From Syngnathus acus (Eukaryota > Chordata > Actinopteri > Syngnathiformes > Syngnathidae), in contig NC_051088.1 in NCBI RefSeq assembly GCF_901709675.1, positions 1,738,664 through 1,802,663 on the forward strand: 64,000 bases of DNA, read 5' to 3'. Below the pieces are notes generated by a model, which was given only the letters and a program-made list of their open reading frames with translations, did no database searches and was not told where the DNA came from. The position numbers were made by a program, and so were the translations under genes. Within the stretch, counting starts at the first letter, position 1, and every line of letters starts with the position of its first letter. Shown here piece after piece: positions 22,787-34,827 of this stretch.

Positions 22787-22930
22787 TGTCGCATTGAATT
22801 CATTTGTAAGATTATCAATAGAGCCGATATATGCGGGAAATATGGCAGTTGCCTGCGGCAGTAACTCAGATAACGCAGTCGCAGTTACGGAGTTAATATT
22901 ACGGCTGCTGTAATTCTGATTGCGCTCTTG

Positions 22931-23971
22931 TCATTGACAAAGAACTAAAATTTCAAATTTTATTAAGTAATGATCAGACATAACAGTAGTGTATGGCAGT
23001 ACTGTTATATTTGAGGTTGCCAGTCCTCGGGATAATACCAGAGCTAAGGTATTTCCATTCTTATGCGTTGCTGCCTGTATGGCTTGCGTAAAACCAAACA
23101 TATCAATTAAAGCCTGAAACGCCGAAGTAAGTGGCTCTGACGGTAAATTCATGTGGATATTGAAATCGCTCATAATTATCATATCATCTGCATTTTTCAC
23201 TAGATCAGCCACGAATTCTGAAAATTCATCGAGGAAGCCAGAGTAAGTCCCGGGTGGACGGTAAATAACAGCAAGATAAAATGACGGTAAAGCGGTGGAT
23301 CGGACAGTGAGAACTTCAAATGTTTTAAATACATTAATCGAACGAAGCCTAAATCTAAGATCGGAATTAGAGACGAGGGCGACACCCCCACCCTTTTTTC
23401 GAGGATGCGACCCGTGCGAGCTCACAAAATTTGGAGGCGAGGCTTCATTAAGGGGCAGCAGTTCATTATGTTTTAACCAGGTCTCGCAAAGACCAAAAAT
23501 GTTTAGTTTATGTTCTGTGATGAGGTCATCAACGAGTACTGCTTTCGAATGAAATTATCTAATATTCATAAAACCGAGTTTGAGTCTAGTCGGTAGATCA
23601 GGGTTCGTATCTATCGGAGGATTTCTAAACGGAATACGAGTAAGATTGTGTTGTCTAGGCCCAACATTACCTCTAAAATGTTTATTAGCGCGGCGGTTAG
23701 ATACAACCATAGGAATTTGATAGTTAATATTCGGCAAACATGTAATATTATCTGGAACAGGCACCGTTCCATCAACGTGACCGGTCAGGGTGGAGTGATT
23801 GGATGTGTCTACTACCTCAGTAGAAAGTGTGTCAATGTATACTGTAGCACTATTCAAACTGTGACGCTCGAGTCTCCACAAGAAGCTATGTGCATGCTGG
23901 GAATCTAGCCTAGCGCTAGTTAACTTTAACTTAACAGACTCCAAACCCATCCTAACAGGTGGCCTAGTCAC
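22931..23971 (-). pseudogene. L2 ORF2 endonuclease part
   Basis: Two frames: 23971-23555 ends LKLGFMNIR, and a second (23425-22931) has KKGGGVALVSNSDLRFRLRS, LAVIYRPPGTYSGF, MSDFNIHMN (for GDFNIH) and VMSDHYLIKFEI. These are the APE-type endonuclease motifs that nick target DNA. The catalytic Gly-Asp-Phe-Asn has become Ser-Asp-Phe-Asn. At least one frameshift separates the pieces near 23500. Confidence 0.82.
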
Positions 23972-24001
23972 TTGTGACCCGGCCTGCTCTAAAGTGACCT
24001 G

Positions 24002-24643
24002 TCATGAATGTCTCAAACAGAAATCTATATTCCTTGAAAGAGTGAAGGCGCCTTCACGGTTAGGATGAAGGCCATCCTTCCTCAGCAGGTCGGGGTGGCC
24101 CCAGAAGGAGGACCAGTTATCTATAAAATACAGTCCCTGATTCTTACAGAAATTAGCCATCCATCGATTAAGGGAGACGAATCTACTAAACCTCTCATCA
24201 GTGCCTCTCGCAGGCAGGGGGCCAGAGACAAATACTCGACGCCGACTCATCTTTCTGGCGAGATCACAAGTCCTCGCTATGTTTTTCATTGTGATCTCTG
24301 ATTGCCTCATGCTAACATCATTGGAGCCAACGTGTATCACTATATCCGAGTAGCTAGTGTTGTTGAACCTACGCTGTTGACGAGACCTATTGCGAGCCAG
24401 CTCCCTAAGATTAGCTTCTGTGTCGGGTGCTCTGGCTCCAGGGATACACATTACCGTGGCTGGATTTGTAAGCGTGATGTTTCGGGTAATGGAGTCACCT
24501 ATGACCAAGGTGCAAGAGCCAGTAGACCGAGATGGCTTAGGACGACGATGCATTTTAACTGGCTCATCGCAGTTAGCAAGCCGCTTGGGGCTAATGCTAA
24601 CTGGGCTAGCGGGCTGACTACAGCCCGCATCTGTGTTCGCCAC
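24002..24643 (-). CDS. L2 ORF1 protein with SGNH hydrolase domain
   Basis: 213 codons from MANTDAGCSQPASP. SGNH/GDSL esterase blocks are in order: VIGDSITRN with the nucleophile Ser51, HVGSNDVS with Asn108, and DGLHPN with Asp190 and His193. CR1/L2-type LINEs are known to carry an esterase domain in ORF1, thought to act in RNP or membrane association. There is no stop within the domain, which is notable because ORF2 of the same element is frameshifted. An upstream start or RNA-binding part may be missing. Whether it is expressed is unknown. Confidence 0.8.
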   Translation of the reverse strand: MANTDAGCSQPASPVSISPKRLANCDEPVKMHRRPKPSRSTGSCTLVIGDSITRNITLTNPATVMCIPGARAPDTEANLRELARNRSRQQRRFNNTSYSDIVIHVGSNDVSMRQSEITMKNIARTCDLARKMSRRRVFVSGPLPARGTDERFSRFVSLNRWMANFCKNQGLYFIDNWSSFWGHPDLLRKDGLHPNREGAFTLSRNIDFCLRHS

Positions 24644-24867
24644 ATCTACGGTTAACGCACTAGTCTGCTCTAGCTAACGGCCGCGTCCCTCTAGCAGGGA
24701 CAACCTCTCTCAGAGAAGGGTGCAGTTGGTGCACGAAGCCGTACAAACCTCTTGATCCGCAGCCATACTTACGTGTCCAATGATCGACGATCAAGAGCCG
24801 AACAGTGACGTGGTCGAAATGGCAGGGATTGACGGTCCGCGACTTTCAACAAAAGTAAACTCCCAAA

Positions 24868-25062
24868 AGTGGAGTAAAAAACGTAAAAAGCAAGGAAAAA
24901 CTCAAACCCCGTCACCAGATTAGACCACGGATAGGTAATGTGAAATGTGACTGCATCTCAACCAAAACCCCGAGTTTTCTGACCCGACACGTGGTTTCAG
25001 GAGACGACGAGTGAGTGAATCCGAGTGGAGTAAAAAACGTAAAAAGCAAGGAAAAACTAGAA
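24868..25062 (-). repeat. Direct repeats in the L2 5' region
   Basis: gtggagtaaaaaacgtaaaa and the next 14 bases occur at about 24870 and 25027, spaced about 159 bp. They may be repeated promoter-like units of the L2 5' UTR. Confidence 0.6.
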
Positions 25063-25128
25063 AAGAATATACAAATGTAGGAATGTAGAGCGTCTATCTA
25101 GTGACGCTGTGGCGCTCTACGTGACGCT

Positions 25129-25402
25129 CTACGTGGCAAAAAAGGAGCGCTCTCCAGCACTTCCTCCAAGGACTCCAAAAAGGGTGGGTACTCTGAGCTG
25201 CCATTTGGTGCATAGACACAAACAACAGTCAGGACCCGTCCCCCCCACCCGAAGGCAAAGGGAGGCTACCTTCTCGATCACCGGGGTGAACCGCAATGTG
25301 CAGGCGCCCAGCCGGGGGGCAACAAGTATGCCCACACCTGCTCGACGCCTCTCACCATGGGCAACTCCAGAGTGGAAGAGAGTCCAGCCCCTCTCAAGAG
25401 TC
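25129..25402 (-). pseudogene. Rex3-like endonuclease fragment
   Basis: Minus-strand residues ILVAPRLGACTLRFTPV and IEKVASLCLRVGG then a frameshifted CVYAPN-like segment. They match the endonuclease region at 53590-53780 of the second Rex3 copy. It is the 5'-most preserved part of the split element, interrupted on one side by the L2 and on the other by the TA element 25403-26732. Confidence 0.75.
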
Positions 25403-26732
25403 CCGTAATTTTCGGACTATAAGTCGCTCCGGAGTATAAGTCGCATCAGCCATAAAATGCCCAAAAAAGTGAAAAAAAACATATATAAGTCGCTCCGGAG
25501 TATAAGTCGCATTTTGGGGGGCAATTTATTCGACAAAATCCAACACCAAGAACAGTCATGAACGAGCAACAACAGGCTAAACGATAGGTATGCTAACGTG
25601 ACATAAACACAAACTAAGAGCTGAGAACGGCCCTGACGTAAAATTCAGAGTTATTAAAAAACTATTACATAAATAACACGTTAATAAAACCATCTGTGTC
25701 ACTCCAATTCATTAAATCCATCAATCGTCCTTTGTCAACAATGCGTGCGCGCCGCTGACGGCGCTTGCTCTTCAAAATATTCCGCAGGCCCATATAACGA
25801 TATATAAATTATATATCAAATAACTATTATATAAGCAATAATGTTATCAAACCATCTGTGTCACTCCAAATCATTAAATCAATCGATCGTCCTTTGTCAA
25901 CAATGGGTGCGCGCAGCTGACGGCGCTTGCACTTCAAAATATTCCACAGGCCCATATAACGATATATAAATTAGATATCAAATAACTATTATATAAGCAA
26001 TAGTATTATCAAACCATCTGTGCACTCTAAATCATTAAATCCATCGATCAAATTCCTCGTCCTTTGTCAACAACGCCGCGCGTGCGCCCTGACGTCAGCC
26101 TCGTCGTTATTCCACAGATCTACTATATAACTATATTGTAGCGTTAACAAAGTTCAAGGAAAAACGTGGGTTTGGTAAACGGCTCTTTATTTAACAAAAC
26201 AAACTTCCAGGCTTGTGGCAGTGTGGACTTCCAGCCACGGAAGTGGAAGAGAGCTCCATAGAATAGGACTGGGCGTGCGTAAAAGCCATGACCGAGCCCC
26301 ATCCACCGTCCCCGGACATCCACCCGGCCGAGCGCCAGCCCTCGACTTCCATCCACGGAGGTGAAAGACAGCTCGGTAGAGTAGGACCGGGCGTGCGTAA
26401 AAGCATTGTCCGAGCCCCATCCACCGTCCCTGGACAGCCACCCGGCCGAGCGCCGGCCCCCGACTTCAATCCACGGAAGTGAAAGAGAGCTCCGTCGAGT
26501 CAATCTTTGTCCTTTATGTAAACAACCGCCGCACCACGCCGCGTCGCGCTGCTGACGTCACTTGAAATTCAAATTACAGTAATCCCTTGCTACATTGCGG
26601 TTCGTTTATCGCGGTTTCACTTTTTTTTTTTTTTTTTTTTGAAAAAAAACACATATAAGTCGCTCCTTATTATAAGTCGCCCCCCCACCCAAACTATGAA
26701 AAAAACCACGACTTATAGTCCGAAAATTACGG
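25403..26732. mobile_element. TA element family A, copy 2
   Basis: 1330 bp, ends ccgtaattttcggactataa and complement; TA on the right, TC on the left (mutated TA). It inserted at the join of the Rex3 5' truncation point and its target duplication. It includes the 162-bp and 118-bp tandem repeats of the family and a piece of another TA family (cagtaatcccttgctaca). Confidence 0.88.
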
Positions 26733-27259
26733 TACCTCTCTGATATATCGCATTTGTTTTATTGCTATGTGTAATTATCGGCAGTATTTATTAAGGAGTT
26801 ATCGTTGGTTCTTTTGGCTATGGAACAAATTAAACAAACAGTTTATTCTTATGGAAATATTTGATCCAACATACGACTATTTCAACATACAAAGTAGGTC
26901 CCGGAACAAATTAAATTCGTATGTAGAGGTTTGACTGTAGTTGTATGTTGGATCAACTAATCCCAAAAGAATACACTAATTTGTTTAATGCGACCCACAG
27001 CCAAAATCCAACAATAACTCCTTAATAAATACTGCAGATAATCACACAAAGCAATAAAACAAATGCATTATATCAGAGGGATGTAAAAAGAAATCAATTA
27101 CAAAGAAATAATCAATTAAGTGTTTTTTATTGTCATTGTACCTTAGAGACACAGTGATCCATACGTTGAGTAACCTACTGTAACTTACAGTGTGTGAACT
27201 CCAAACTAACTTAGTTTATTTTTTTATTCTTTGATATTTTATGTGTTGTTTTCTATTTT

Positions 27260-27586
27260 TTAATTTTCTTTATCATCCAACTTACATAACATTAACATAA
27301 TGCAATATATGGTGTTGGCCTTCTCACATATGATTGTTTCAGTGATCGTTTTACCAACAATCTCCTTTTCCTTTATCCATACAAGCAAAAGGCGTTCCAT
27401 CTCTTCCAACGTAGGCCTGCGACGTTTAGAGATGAGCTTGACCGCTTTGAGGGCTTTCTTCTGCTTAATGATCGTCAAAATCGTTAACACGTTTTTAAGT
27501 CTATATTGTTTCGCACGATCACTCACACGCACTCCGTGCTCATGTTTTCTTATGATTTCTTGTTTTAATTGAAAGGAAATCATCAC
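27260..27586 (-). pseudogene. Tigger transposase N-terminal remnant (minus copy)
   Basis: 108 codons starting MMISFQLKQEIIRKHEHGVR, with VSDRAKQYRLKN, ISKRRRPTLEEMERLLLVWI and ETIICEKA. This matches the psq/CENP-B-type helix-turn-helix of Tigger transposases, which binds the terminal repeats. The DDE catalytic domain is missing and the frame ends shortly after the second DNA-binding helix region. It is a non-autonomous derivative. Confidence 0.8.
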
Positions 27587-28003
27587 CTTCTTCCTTTTTC
27601 ACCACTACCATTTGCGTTAGCCTTCTTGGGACGCTATCTGATGTCATCCTGACGTGCCGCTATCTAGCGGGCTAACCATGATGACGTCGTATGTTGGGAA
27701 TGCCTTTGGATGTTAAGTCAAATATTTGGTCAAATTTCACATCGTATGTTGAAATATTTGTATGTTCAAGCGTATGTAGAGGTTTGACTTTACAAATATG
27801 AAGCACATCGTGATACGTTTTTTAGCCATATCATCTAGTCCTATGTTTAACAGTTTATTTTGTTATTTGTTCAAACTCATTAAACATGGAACTATTACGG
27901 TGTCTGGACTTGACCACATGTGGAGGGATTAAAAGTCATTCTCATGTTTGCTCATCTTAGCTGACATTTGCTCTGATTAATAATCATCATCATTTGTACT
28001 CAC

Positions 28004-28121
28004 AGGAGAAGTACTGCCATGGCTGGTACGTCTGCCCGAAGTCCACCGACCTTTCTAGAACCCACAGATCTGGACGTGGAGAATTGGCGAACTTGATGAG
28101 CACATAGGCCACATGGAAGAG
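28004..28121 (-). CDS. lama5: Laminin alpha exon (LN domain), likely lama5
   Basis: A 118-bp internal exon on the minus strand, read as [20 protein letters not shown] then [19 protein letters not shown] plus one base. This is the highly conserved core of the laminin alpha LN (domain VI) fold. The acceptor is gtgcacag above 28121 and the donor is gtgagt below 28004. The exit phase (1) matches the entry phase of the exon at 4480-4598, giving WQYFSSAKRDC across the junction, which matches the family consensus. The preceding exon, expected to end near LDLGQ, was searched for by eye to 64000 and not found, so the upstream intron is long or the 5' exons lie outside the window. Confidence 0.9.
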
Positions 28122-28578
28122 CTGTGCACACACACAAACACACGCACACACACACACCAATAACATTGTCAGTGATATCATCCTCATCCTGACAATTATG
28201 CTAATAGACGGCAGATGTTCCACACAGTTGCTGTTTGAGAAACGGCATCGAGCAGATCATGTAAACCTAAGAACATCATGTGTTCCTAAGAAGCATTCCA
28301 TGCTAAAAGAAACATTTAATTTCTTAAACATGTCAACAGGACTGCAAAATTTCCTCTATCAGTGAGACTAGTATTAGTAGCTCCTTTTTGCTAACTTGAG
28401 TGGGCTGTTGGAGTGGGTTTTCAGTGGTCGTGTTGGGGACCCCTAAGATCTATTATCACCATGATACCCAGGTTTTCAACACTTGACCTTTTCGGCAAGT
28501 TGAGGCCCAAAAAAGGCTACTGTTGGGTAATCATCCATTTTGCATAACGCTTGTCCTGTTGTTACACATACTGCAGTC
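28122..28578 (-). other. Upstream laminin intron, no gene recognised
   Basis: 28122-28158 is a short (CA)n run at the splice acceptor. The rest is AT-rich sequence with no recognised repeat. Confidence 0.6.
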
Positions 28579-29465
28579 CAGGGGTGGGCAAACTTTTTGA
28601 CTTGCGGGCCGAATTGGGTTCTAAATTTTGACCGGGGGGCCGAACCAGGAGCAGATGGATGTAGTGTTTGTGTGAAGTAATAGAAATGACATGTAAAGGT
28701 CATTGCATAAAAGGTTTTTACTTTTAGTAGGTAGTAAAGCATGGATATTTAAAAAAAGCTTTTTGAAAACAAATGCATTTATTAACAGCATTAAAAAAAA
28801 ATTCACCAAAAAACTACTATCAGTGATTCTCATTAACTACGACATAACTTCAGCGCCTGCAGGTCAGATTTATGAAATATGTTTATCTAATGAGGCGAAA
28901 TCACATCAAACAGCAAACATTCTGACCAAATACATCATCTTGAAGAACCAGTGAAAGAATACATTTAAATAAAGTAATAAAGAAATCAATAGTATTGTTG
29001 GTCTCCCTTTTTTGCTAGTGCATCATGGACTGGAGTAAAATTTGTTGTGGTAATTCTTAGGATAGAGCCGAGGTGTCGGTCCGTTAACCTAGATCTGTGA
29101 CGGGCTTTGTTGACGTTCATGTGGCTGAACGTCTGCTCACACACGTAGGTCGAGCCAAATTGTCCACTCTTTTTTTAACATTCGGCACTCAGTGTCCACC
29201 TTTGCACTCATTCTAATGGAAGAATTCCAGGGGAAGGTTTGTGGGTGGCATTAGCGTAAAACTGTATCTGAAGCTAAGCACGCGAATTACAAGAATGCTG
29301 ACGTCACAGCCCTCACTCGAAATTCGGCACTGATCGAAATAGAGCACGGAGAGTGCCGGGTCCGTACTAATTAGTACGTACACGCACTTGTGAGTGTGCA
29401 CCGAGCTTTCTGACACGGCTTCTGGGAGTAAATGCGCGAGCAGGGGAAACTGGGGAAACATAGTA

Positions 29466-30998
29466 CCGTAAATTCCGGACTATAAACCGCACCGGATTAT
29501 AAACCGCGCCAGCTAAAATTGGGGGATATTTTAGTTTTTTTCTTATATAAACCGCACCGGACTATAAGCCGCACGTGCACACGCGTTTTTTACAAAGAAA
29601 GACCGTTCACAGAAAGCCTTTTTAAAGTTTTAATAACAGACTTTAACATGTCTTTCTAAACATTGCCTGTGACGCAGCAGTAGTACCGCAGCAACACGGA
29701 AGTGTGCACGCGAGTTATTAACAAAGAAAGACTGGACACAGAAAGCTTTTCTAAAGTTTTAATAACATACCTTAACATTTCTTTCCAAACACTGCCCGTG
29801 ACGCGGCAGTAATACCGCAGCAACACGGAAGTAACACAAGACTAATAGGGCTGGATTAAAAAAAACATACCCGGTAAAAGTCACTGAGACGCGGCGGTAA
29901 CACAGCAGCAACACGGTAGTACAGCACCAACAGGGCTCGTTAAAAAACATACCAGTAAAAGTAAAAAAAGAGCTTCATCGTCTTCATCTTCCTCCTGTGC
30001 ACTGAAACCATCGAAGTCTTCCTCCTCAGCGTCCGATTGGAATAGCGTTAGATATCCTTCGCCTCACACTTTCTCAGTCTCTCTTTCGTCGTCGCTTTTA
30101 TGCATTTCTTCGAGTGTGATGAGGGTCTGTTCATGCTAATTTTATTCATGCGCGAAGCGCTAAATTACATTAAACTAGCGAGCGACACGTATAGCTCCAG
30201 AGTAGACGGGACCACGAAATAAAGAAAAAGGGTGACGCAACACAATGTCATCAACATCGACTGCCTTTAGCTTAAAAGCGGCTTCATATGCATTTCTTTT
30301 GTCCCCCATAATGACGGTTTGTGTATAAAAGCTTCCTTTCAGTAATGTCCGTCTTGATCTCGTTCTCTCTTCTTTGTGTGAATTATACGCCACTATTCGC
30401 CTATCAAAACACAAACTAGCACGTCTTCTTCGGCGCATTATCGCTTCTTCGTCTGTCTCGCTCTTGCTTCCTGCTAGAGCGCCCCCTGGAGGCCGTAAAA
30501 TCCATAAATACGCCACGCCGCCATTTAAGCCTCGGGGTTCAAAGTAACCTTCTGAATAAAATGCATTAAAAGTTCACGTTCATTACAACTTGTTTTTGGT
30601 GAGCAAAATGTCAGAAGAATTGAATTTAAATGCTGATTGATTGGGTTTTAATACAATGCAGATGGTCCAAACAGCGCCACTGCTTTGTGTAATCTCTGAG
30701 TCACATGGCAGAGTAAGAGAAAGGGTTTAGAGCCCTTTGACGCAGGTCACCTAGCGTGCATTCCTACTAAAGCTCATAATAGTCACAAGCAACACAGCCA
30801 GAATAAGCAGCAGCCATAGTAGTGTTTCAAAATAGTATTTTTGTTGTTGTTTTTTTCTTCAAGATACCGCAGTGTATAAAAGTGATCAAGTCATCACAAA
30901 AATCACGAAAAAAATCCTTATATAAGCCGCACCTGACTATAAGCCGCAGGGTTCAAAATTTTGGAAAAAAGTCACGGCTTATAGTCCGGAATTTACGG
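29466..30998. mobile_element. TA element family B (ccgtaaattccggac)
   Basis: 1533 bp flanked by TA; ends ccgtaaattccggactataa and complement, more than 20 bp. The empty site is visible in the related hAT at 47107 (cttagtaattgcaggg). It contains diverged tandem units of about 120 bp at 29580-29950 (acaaagaaagac...cagcaacacggaagt) and a psq-type remnant. Confidence 0.9.
30175..30516 (-). pseudogene. Pogo-like transposase N-terminal remnant (family B)
   Basis: The minus strand reads KRNAYEAAFKLKAVDVDD, a psq-type helix-turn-helix start, then runs off into sequence lacking further transposase motifs. 31598-31680 has the same motif (KRNAYDAAF). It links the TA family B elements to the pogo/Tigger group. 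Confidence 0.68.
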
Positions 30999-31262
30999 TA
31001 ATTGCAGGGAAAATGACCCCAAAAAAATTTTAACAATACAATTTATTCAGGTTTGGCGGGCCGGATTATACGGCCCCGTGGGCCGGAAGTGGCCCACGGG
31101 CCGTAGGTTGCCCATGTCTGCTGTAGTCATTAAGTCATCACATTTGTAGTTTTCTTCAGGTATCCATAGCAGAATGATGATGGAAAGTGAAGTCCACATC
31201 TTGTAAGGTAAGGCATGAACCATGTAAAATATTTAGCAATTACTAAACCAATGATAAATGTA

Positions 31263-32090
31263 GCGTATTTTCCGGACAATAAGCCGCTACTTTTTGAACA
31301 CTACGACTTGTCGTCCGGTGCAGCGTATCTATGGATTTTTCGTGATCTTTGTGATGTCTAATACACTTATACACTCATTAGTAAAAAGGTTGTGGACCGC
31401 TGTTGTGCGGCACTGCTTTGCTTGACAGAGGGAGATGTGACCAGACACGGTCACTGGGAAGAAGAGTGGCGTGTTGATGGCATGTCCGTCCGCCAGGCAA
31501 ATAGTGCCGCACAATTGACAAGTACAAGAGACAGAACGAGATCAAAGTGGCCATTACTGGAGAAAGGAAGCTTTTATACACAAATCCTCATTATGAGGGA
31601 CAAAAGAAATGCGTATGATGCCGCTTTTTAAATTAAAGGCAGTCGATTTGTCTCTTAACGAAGAAAATGGAGCTTCTGCATGTACTGTTGATGTTTCCTC
31701 TGGCCACTAGAGGGCACTGGGCTATTGTTGCATCACCCAGTATTTTTCCCCCCGGTCATGTCTTCTCCAGATCTTTACGTGTAGCTCGTATCACATTGCC
31801 AACTTTACCCCTGTAAGTGGCCCCATTTTATTATCGGTTGTGTGTTGCTAGTGTTCCCTGCACATTAAGTTTTTTATGGTCGTTGCTGAGATTTATACGT
31901 TTGTATGTTTGCAGAACTAGGTATGCATCCCTGACAATCCTCTTTGTGTATATTGTCTTACAAATGGTAATTAGTAAACATTTACACACCTGCGGCTTAT
32001 AGTCCGGTGCGGCTTATATATGGGGAAAAAATGATTTTCCCCTAATTTGCGGTTTATAATCAAGTGCGGTTTATAGTCCAGAAATTACGG
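31263..32090. mobile_element. TA element related to family B
   Basis: 828 bp between TA at 31261-31262 and 32091-32092. Ends gcgtattttccggacaataa and tccagaaattacgg. A psq-like remnant KRNAYDAAF is encoded near 31600 on the plus strand, and a frameshift gives AVDLSLNEENGAS. Confidence 0.83.
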
Positions 32091-32713
32091 TATACAAAAA
32101 AAAGTACTTTGATGTGATAGAACATATTTTTTCATACTTTTGAAATTATCAGTGGGTATTTAAAATGAATTAAACGATTTAAAAAAATCTACAAAAAATA
32201 AAAATCTTTAACTAACACTTTTTGGTTTTTAAATGATGGCTTCCCATCTGTGAGGTGCGGTGAGGTTCATGATTGGTGAGGCATTGACTTTATGAGTCAG
32301 ATTTACAAATATATAAACCAAAACCTCCCACACACACAAATTAAGGTAAGTAATTTGTAGATGAAGTCCATGCGCATATCCTTCCCCACAAAAAGCTCCA
32401 TTACTTTGTTGTAAAGGTCTTCCTTGTTTTCCTTTAGTCTAGGCACTATTTCTTAAATTTTGGCCTGCACCCCATGAAGCGCTGATGCCATCACAGCAGT
32501 TCCGCCCTATGTTTGAGCTTCGAGATTTTCTTCGAGATATGTGTTCTCCAACACATATGTAGTTACAGCAGGGGCTTGTCTCTCATCACTCAGGTTATCA
32601 AATCCCCAAAACGCCTCCTTCACTTCACAGTCCACTTCACTTATAGCTACATAGTGCAAAATACCAGATGTGAGATTGGTTTGTGACATCCGTGGTCTCG
32701 TCTACTTCCACAA
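32091..32713. other. Possible hAT transposase remnant, otherwise unassigned
   Basis: 32689-32507 on the minus strand reads ILHYVAISEVDCEVKEAFWG and DNLSDERQA, weakly like the RYVD...ERFLGF-DVSDDRSA region of hAT/ZMYM-type transposases. The rest is AT-rich. Confidence 0.35.
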
Positions 32714-33057
32714 CAGGGGTCTCAAACTAAATTTACCTGGGGGCCACTGGAGGTTGAGGCTGGGCCACATTGGGTTTTTTAGGCTCTGTTAAAACTTCTA
32801 ATGTTATCAAATGTAAGAAAAACAATTATGAAACAGTCAAAAATTGGTTCGTAGGTAGATGCAAAAAGAAACCAAAAACAAAACGGGAGGCTCCGATTCG
32901 CATCTCGAAAACTTTGTAAGACATTTGAATCAGCACCGCAAAAGACAATTCGTATCAAAATCGCGGGCCATACTAACATTCAACTTTCATATTAAGGCGA
33001 GGCCCACAAACTATCATCCCGCGGAACACAATTGGGGCCGCGAGTTTGAGACCCCTG
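32714..33057. mobile_element. hAT MITE (caggggtctcaaact)
   Basis: 344 bp with 15-bp inverted ends caggggtctcaaact and agtttgagacccctg. Flanking 8-mers TTCCACAA and CTCTACAG are only partly alike, consistent with an old target duplication. Confidence 0.82.
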
Positions 33058-33411
33058 CTCTACAGCAACAAAAGAGGCAGCATTATTCACCCGTTGGCTC
33101 ACGTACGCACCCCTTCAGTGCGGCAGAGTACTATTTGCTAACCTGTGCCTTTTTACTGCGGTTTTATATCTCATCAGCAAAACAAAGTGTTTCACCTTTG
33201 TATTTGAACAGGAAATATGCAATTTCAGCGATTTTGACAAAAGAATTTAGTGATACATAAAGTGCAGTAGACAAATACCGTTTTTTTACATGTATAATGC
33301 GCCCCCATGTATAATACGCACCCTAAAAATGGCATGTCGATGCTGGAAAAAAGCCTGTACCCATGTATAATACGCACCCAAATTTTGACTTTTTTTTTTT
33401 TTTTTTTTTTT

Positions 33412-33650
33412 AAAGTCCCAATGATCGTCACACACGCGTCTGGGTGTGGTGAAATTTGTCCTCTGCATTTGACCCATCCCCGTGTGATTTTGATCCATCC
33501 CCTGGGGGAGAGGAGAGCAGTGAGCAGCAGCGGCGCCGCGCTTGGAAATCATTTGGTGATCTAACCCCCCAATTCCAACCCTTAATGCTGAGTGCCAAGC
33601 AGGGAGGCAATGGGTCGCATTTTTATAGTCTTTGGTATGACCCGGTCGGG
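33412..33650 (-). repeat. SINE fragment in family-C element
   Basis: aagtcccaatgatcgtcaca to tttggtatgacccgg match the minus-strand SINE at 59061-59341 without its tRNA-like head. The inner copy has the same piece at 34020-34255. Confidence 0.85.
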
Positions 33651-33869
33651 TTACTTAAGTCCGTAAACATAAAATTATTTCAGAAAAAAGATCATCTTTG
33701 GGAACAACCGGATGTTATTCTGCCGGTCAGTATCACTGCGCATGCAGTAGCAAACTCGATAGCGAAGAAATATGTGAGACTCTCAACGGGATCACCAATA
33801 TTTGAGTGATGTTCCAGTTATTTATCACAATTATTTATTATTATAATAATAATATATATAATATATATA

Positions 33870-34827
33870 CCGTTTTTTTCCATGTATAATGCGCCCCCAT
33901 GTATAATAAGCACCCTAAAAATGGCATGTCGATGCTGGAAAAAAGCCTGTACCCATGTATAATACGCACCCAAATTTTGACTTTTTTTTTTTATTTTATT
34001 TTATTTTTTTATTTTTTTTAAAGTCCCAATGATCGTCACACACGCGTCTGGGTGTGGTGAAATTTGTCCTCTGCATTTGACCCATCCCCGTGTGATTTTG
34101 ATCCATCCCCTGGGGGAGAGGGGAGCAGTGAGCAGCAGCGGCGCCGCGCTCGGGAATCATTTGGTGATCTCACCCCCCAATTCCAACCCTTAATGCTGAG
34201 TGCCAAGCAGGGAGGCAATGGGTCCCATTTTTATAGTCTTTGGTATGACCCGGCCGGGTTACTTAAGTCCGTAAACATAAAATTATTTCAGAAAAAAGAT
34301 CATCTTTGGGAACAACCGGATGTTATTCTGCCGGTCAGTATCACTGCGCATGCAGTAGCAAACTCGATAGCGAAGAAATATGTGAGACTCTCAACGGGAT
34401 CACCAATATTTGAGTGATGTTCCAGTTATTTATCACAATTATTTATTATTATAATAATAATATATATAATATATATAATAATTATTTATTTATTATTCAC
34501 AATTGTCATGGTGATCTTTCTGGTGATTTCTTAACTAGGCTGGATGTATTTTTTTTGTTGGCGTTGATTTCTCCGACTGCCCAGAAAGGCACCACCGCGA
34601 TCAGTTAGGTTAAACTGAAAAGAGAGGAAAGTGATGTTGTAAAGAACCATCCGTGACAAGATTTTCTTCAAAAATTGTTGTACCATGATTTTCTTCACAA
34701 AAAAAAAAAAAAAAGAACAAAAAATAAATAAATTAAAAAAAAAATTGTAGCCATGTATAATGCGCACCCCAGATTTTAGGGCAATAAATTAGTTAAATTT
34801 TGCGCATTATACATGGGAAAAAAACGG
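33870..34827. mobile_element. Family-C TA element, inner copy inside its own family
   Basis: 958 bp between TA at 33868-33869 and 34828-34829. The intact target (aatatatataatatatataataattattta region) is seen in the inner copy itself at 34457-34490. It carries a SINE fragment at 34020-34250. Confidence 0.92.

Larger units (their letters stand above)
28579..31120. mobile_element. hAT element (cagggg-tgggcaaac family) with nested TA element
   Basis: Flanked by CTGCAGTC and CTGTAGTC (28571-28578 and 31121-31128). Begins caggggtgggcaaac and ends ggttgcccatgtctg. Own DNA is 28579-29465 and 30999-31120. It is the same family as 8811-10143 and 44888-47188. A degraded stretch on the minus strand at 29030-29220 corresponds to the transposase C-terminus. 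Confidence 0.86.

Noticed and set aside
33278-34475. Simple tandem duplication of 600 bp
   Set aside because: TA boundaries and terminal repeats show a nested insertion instead.
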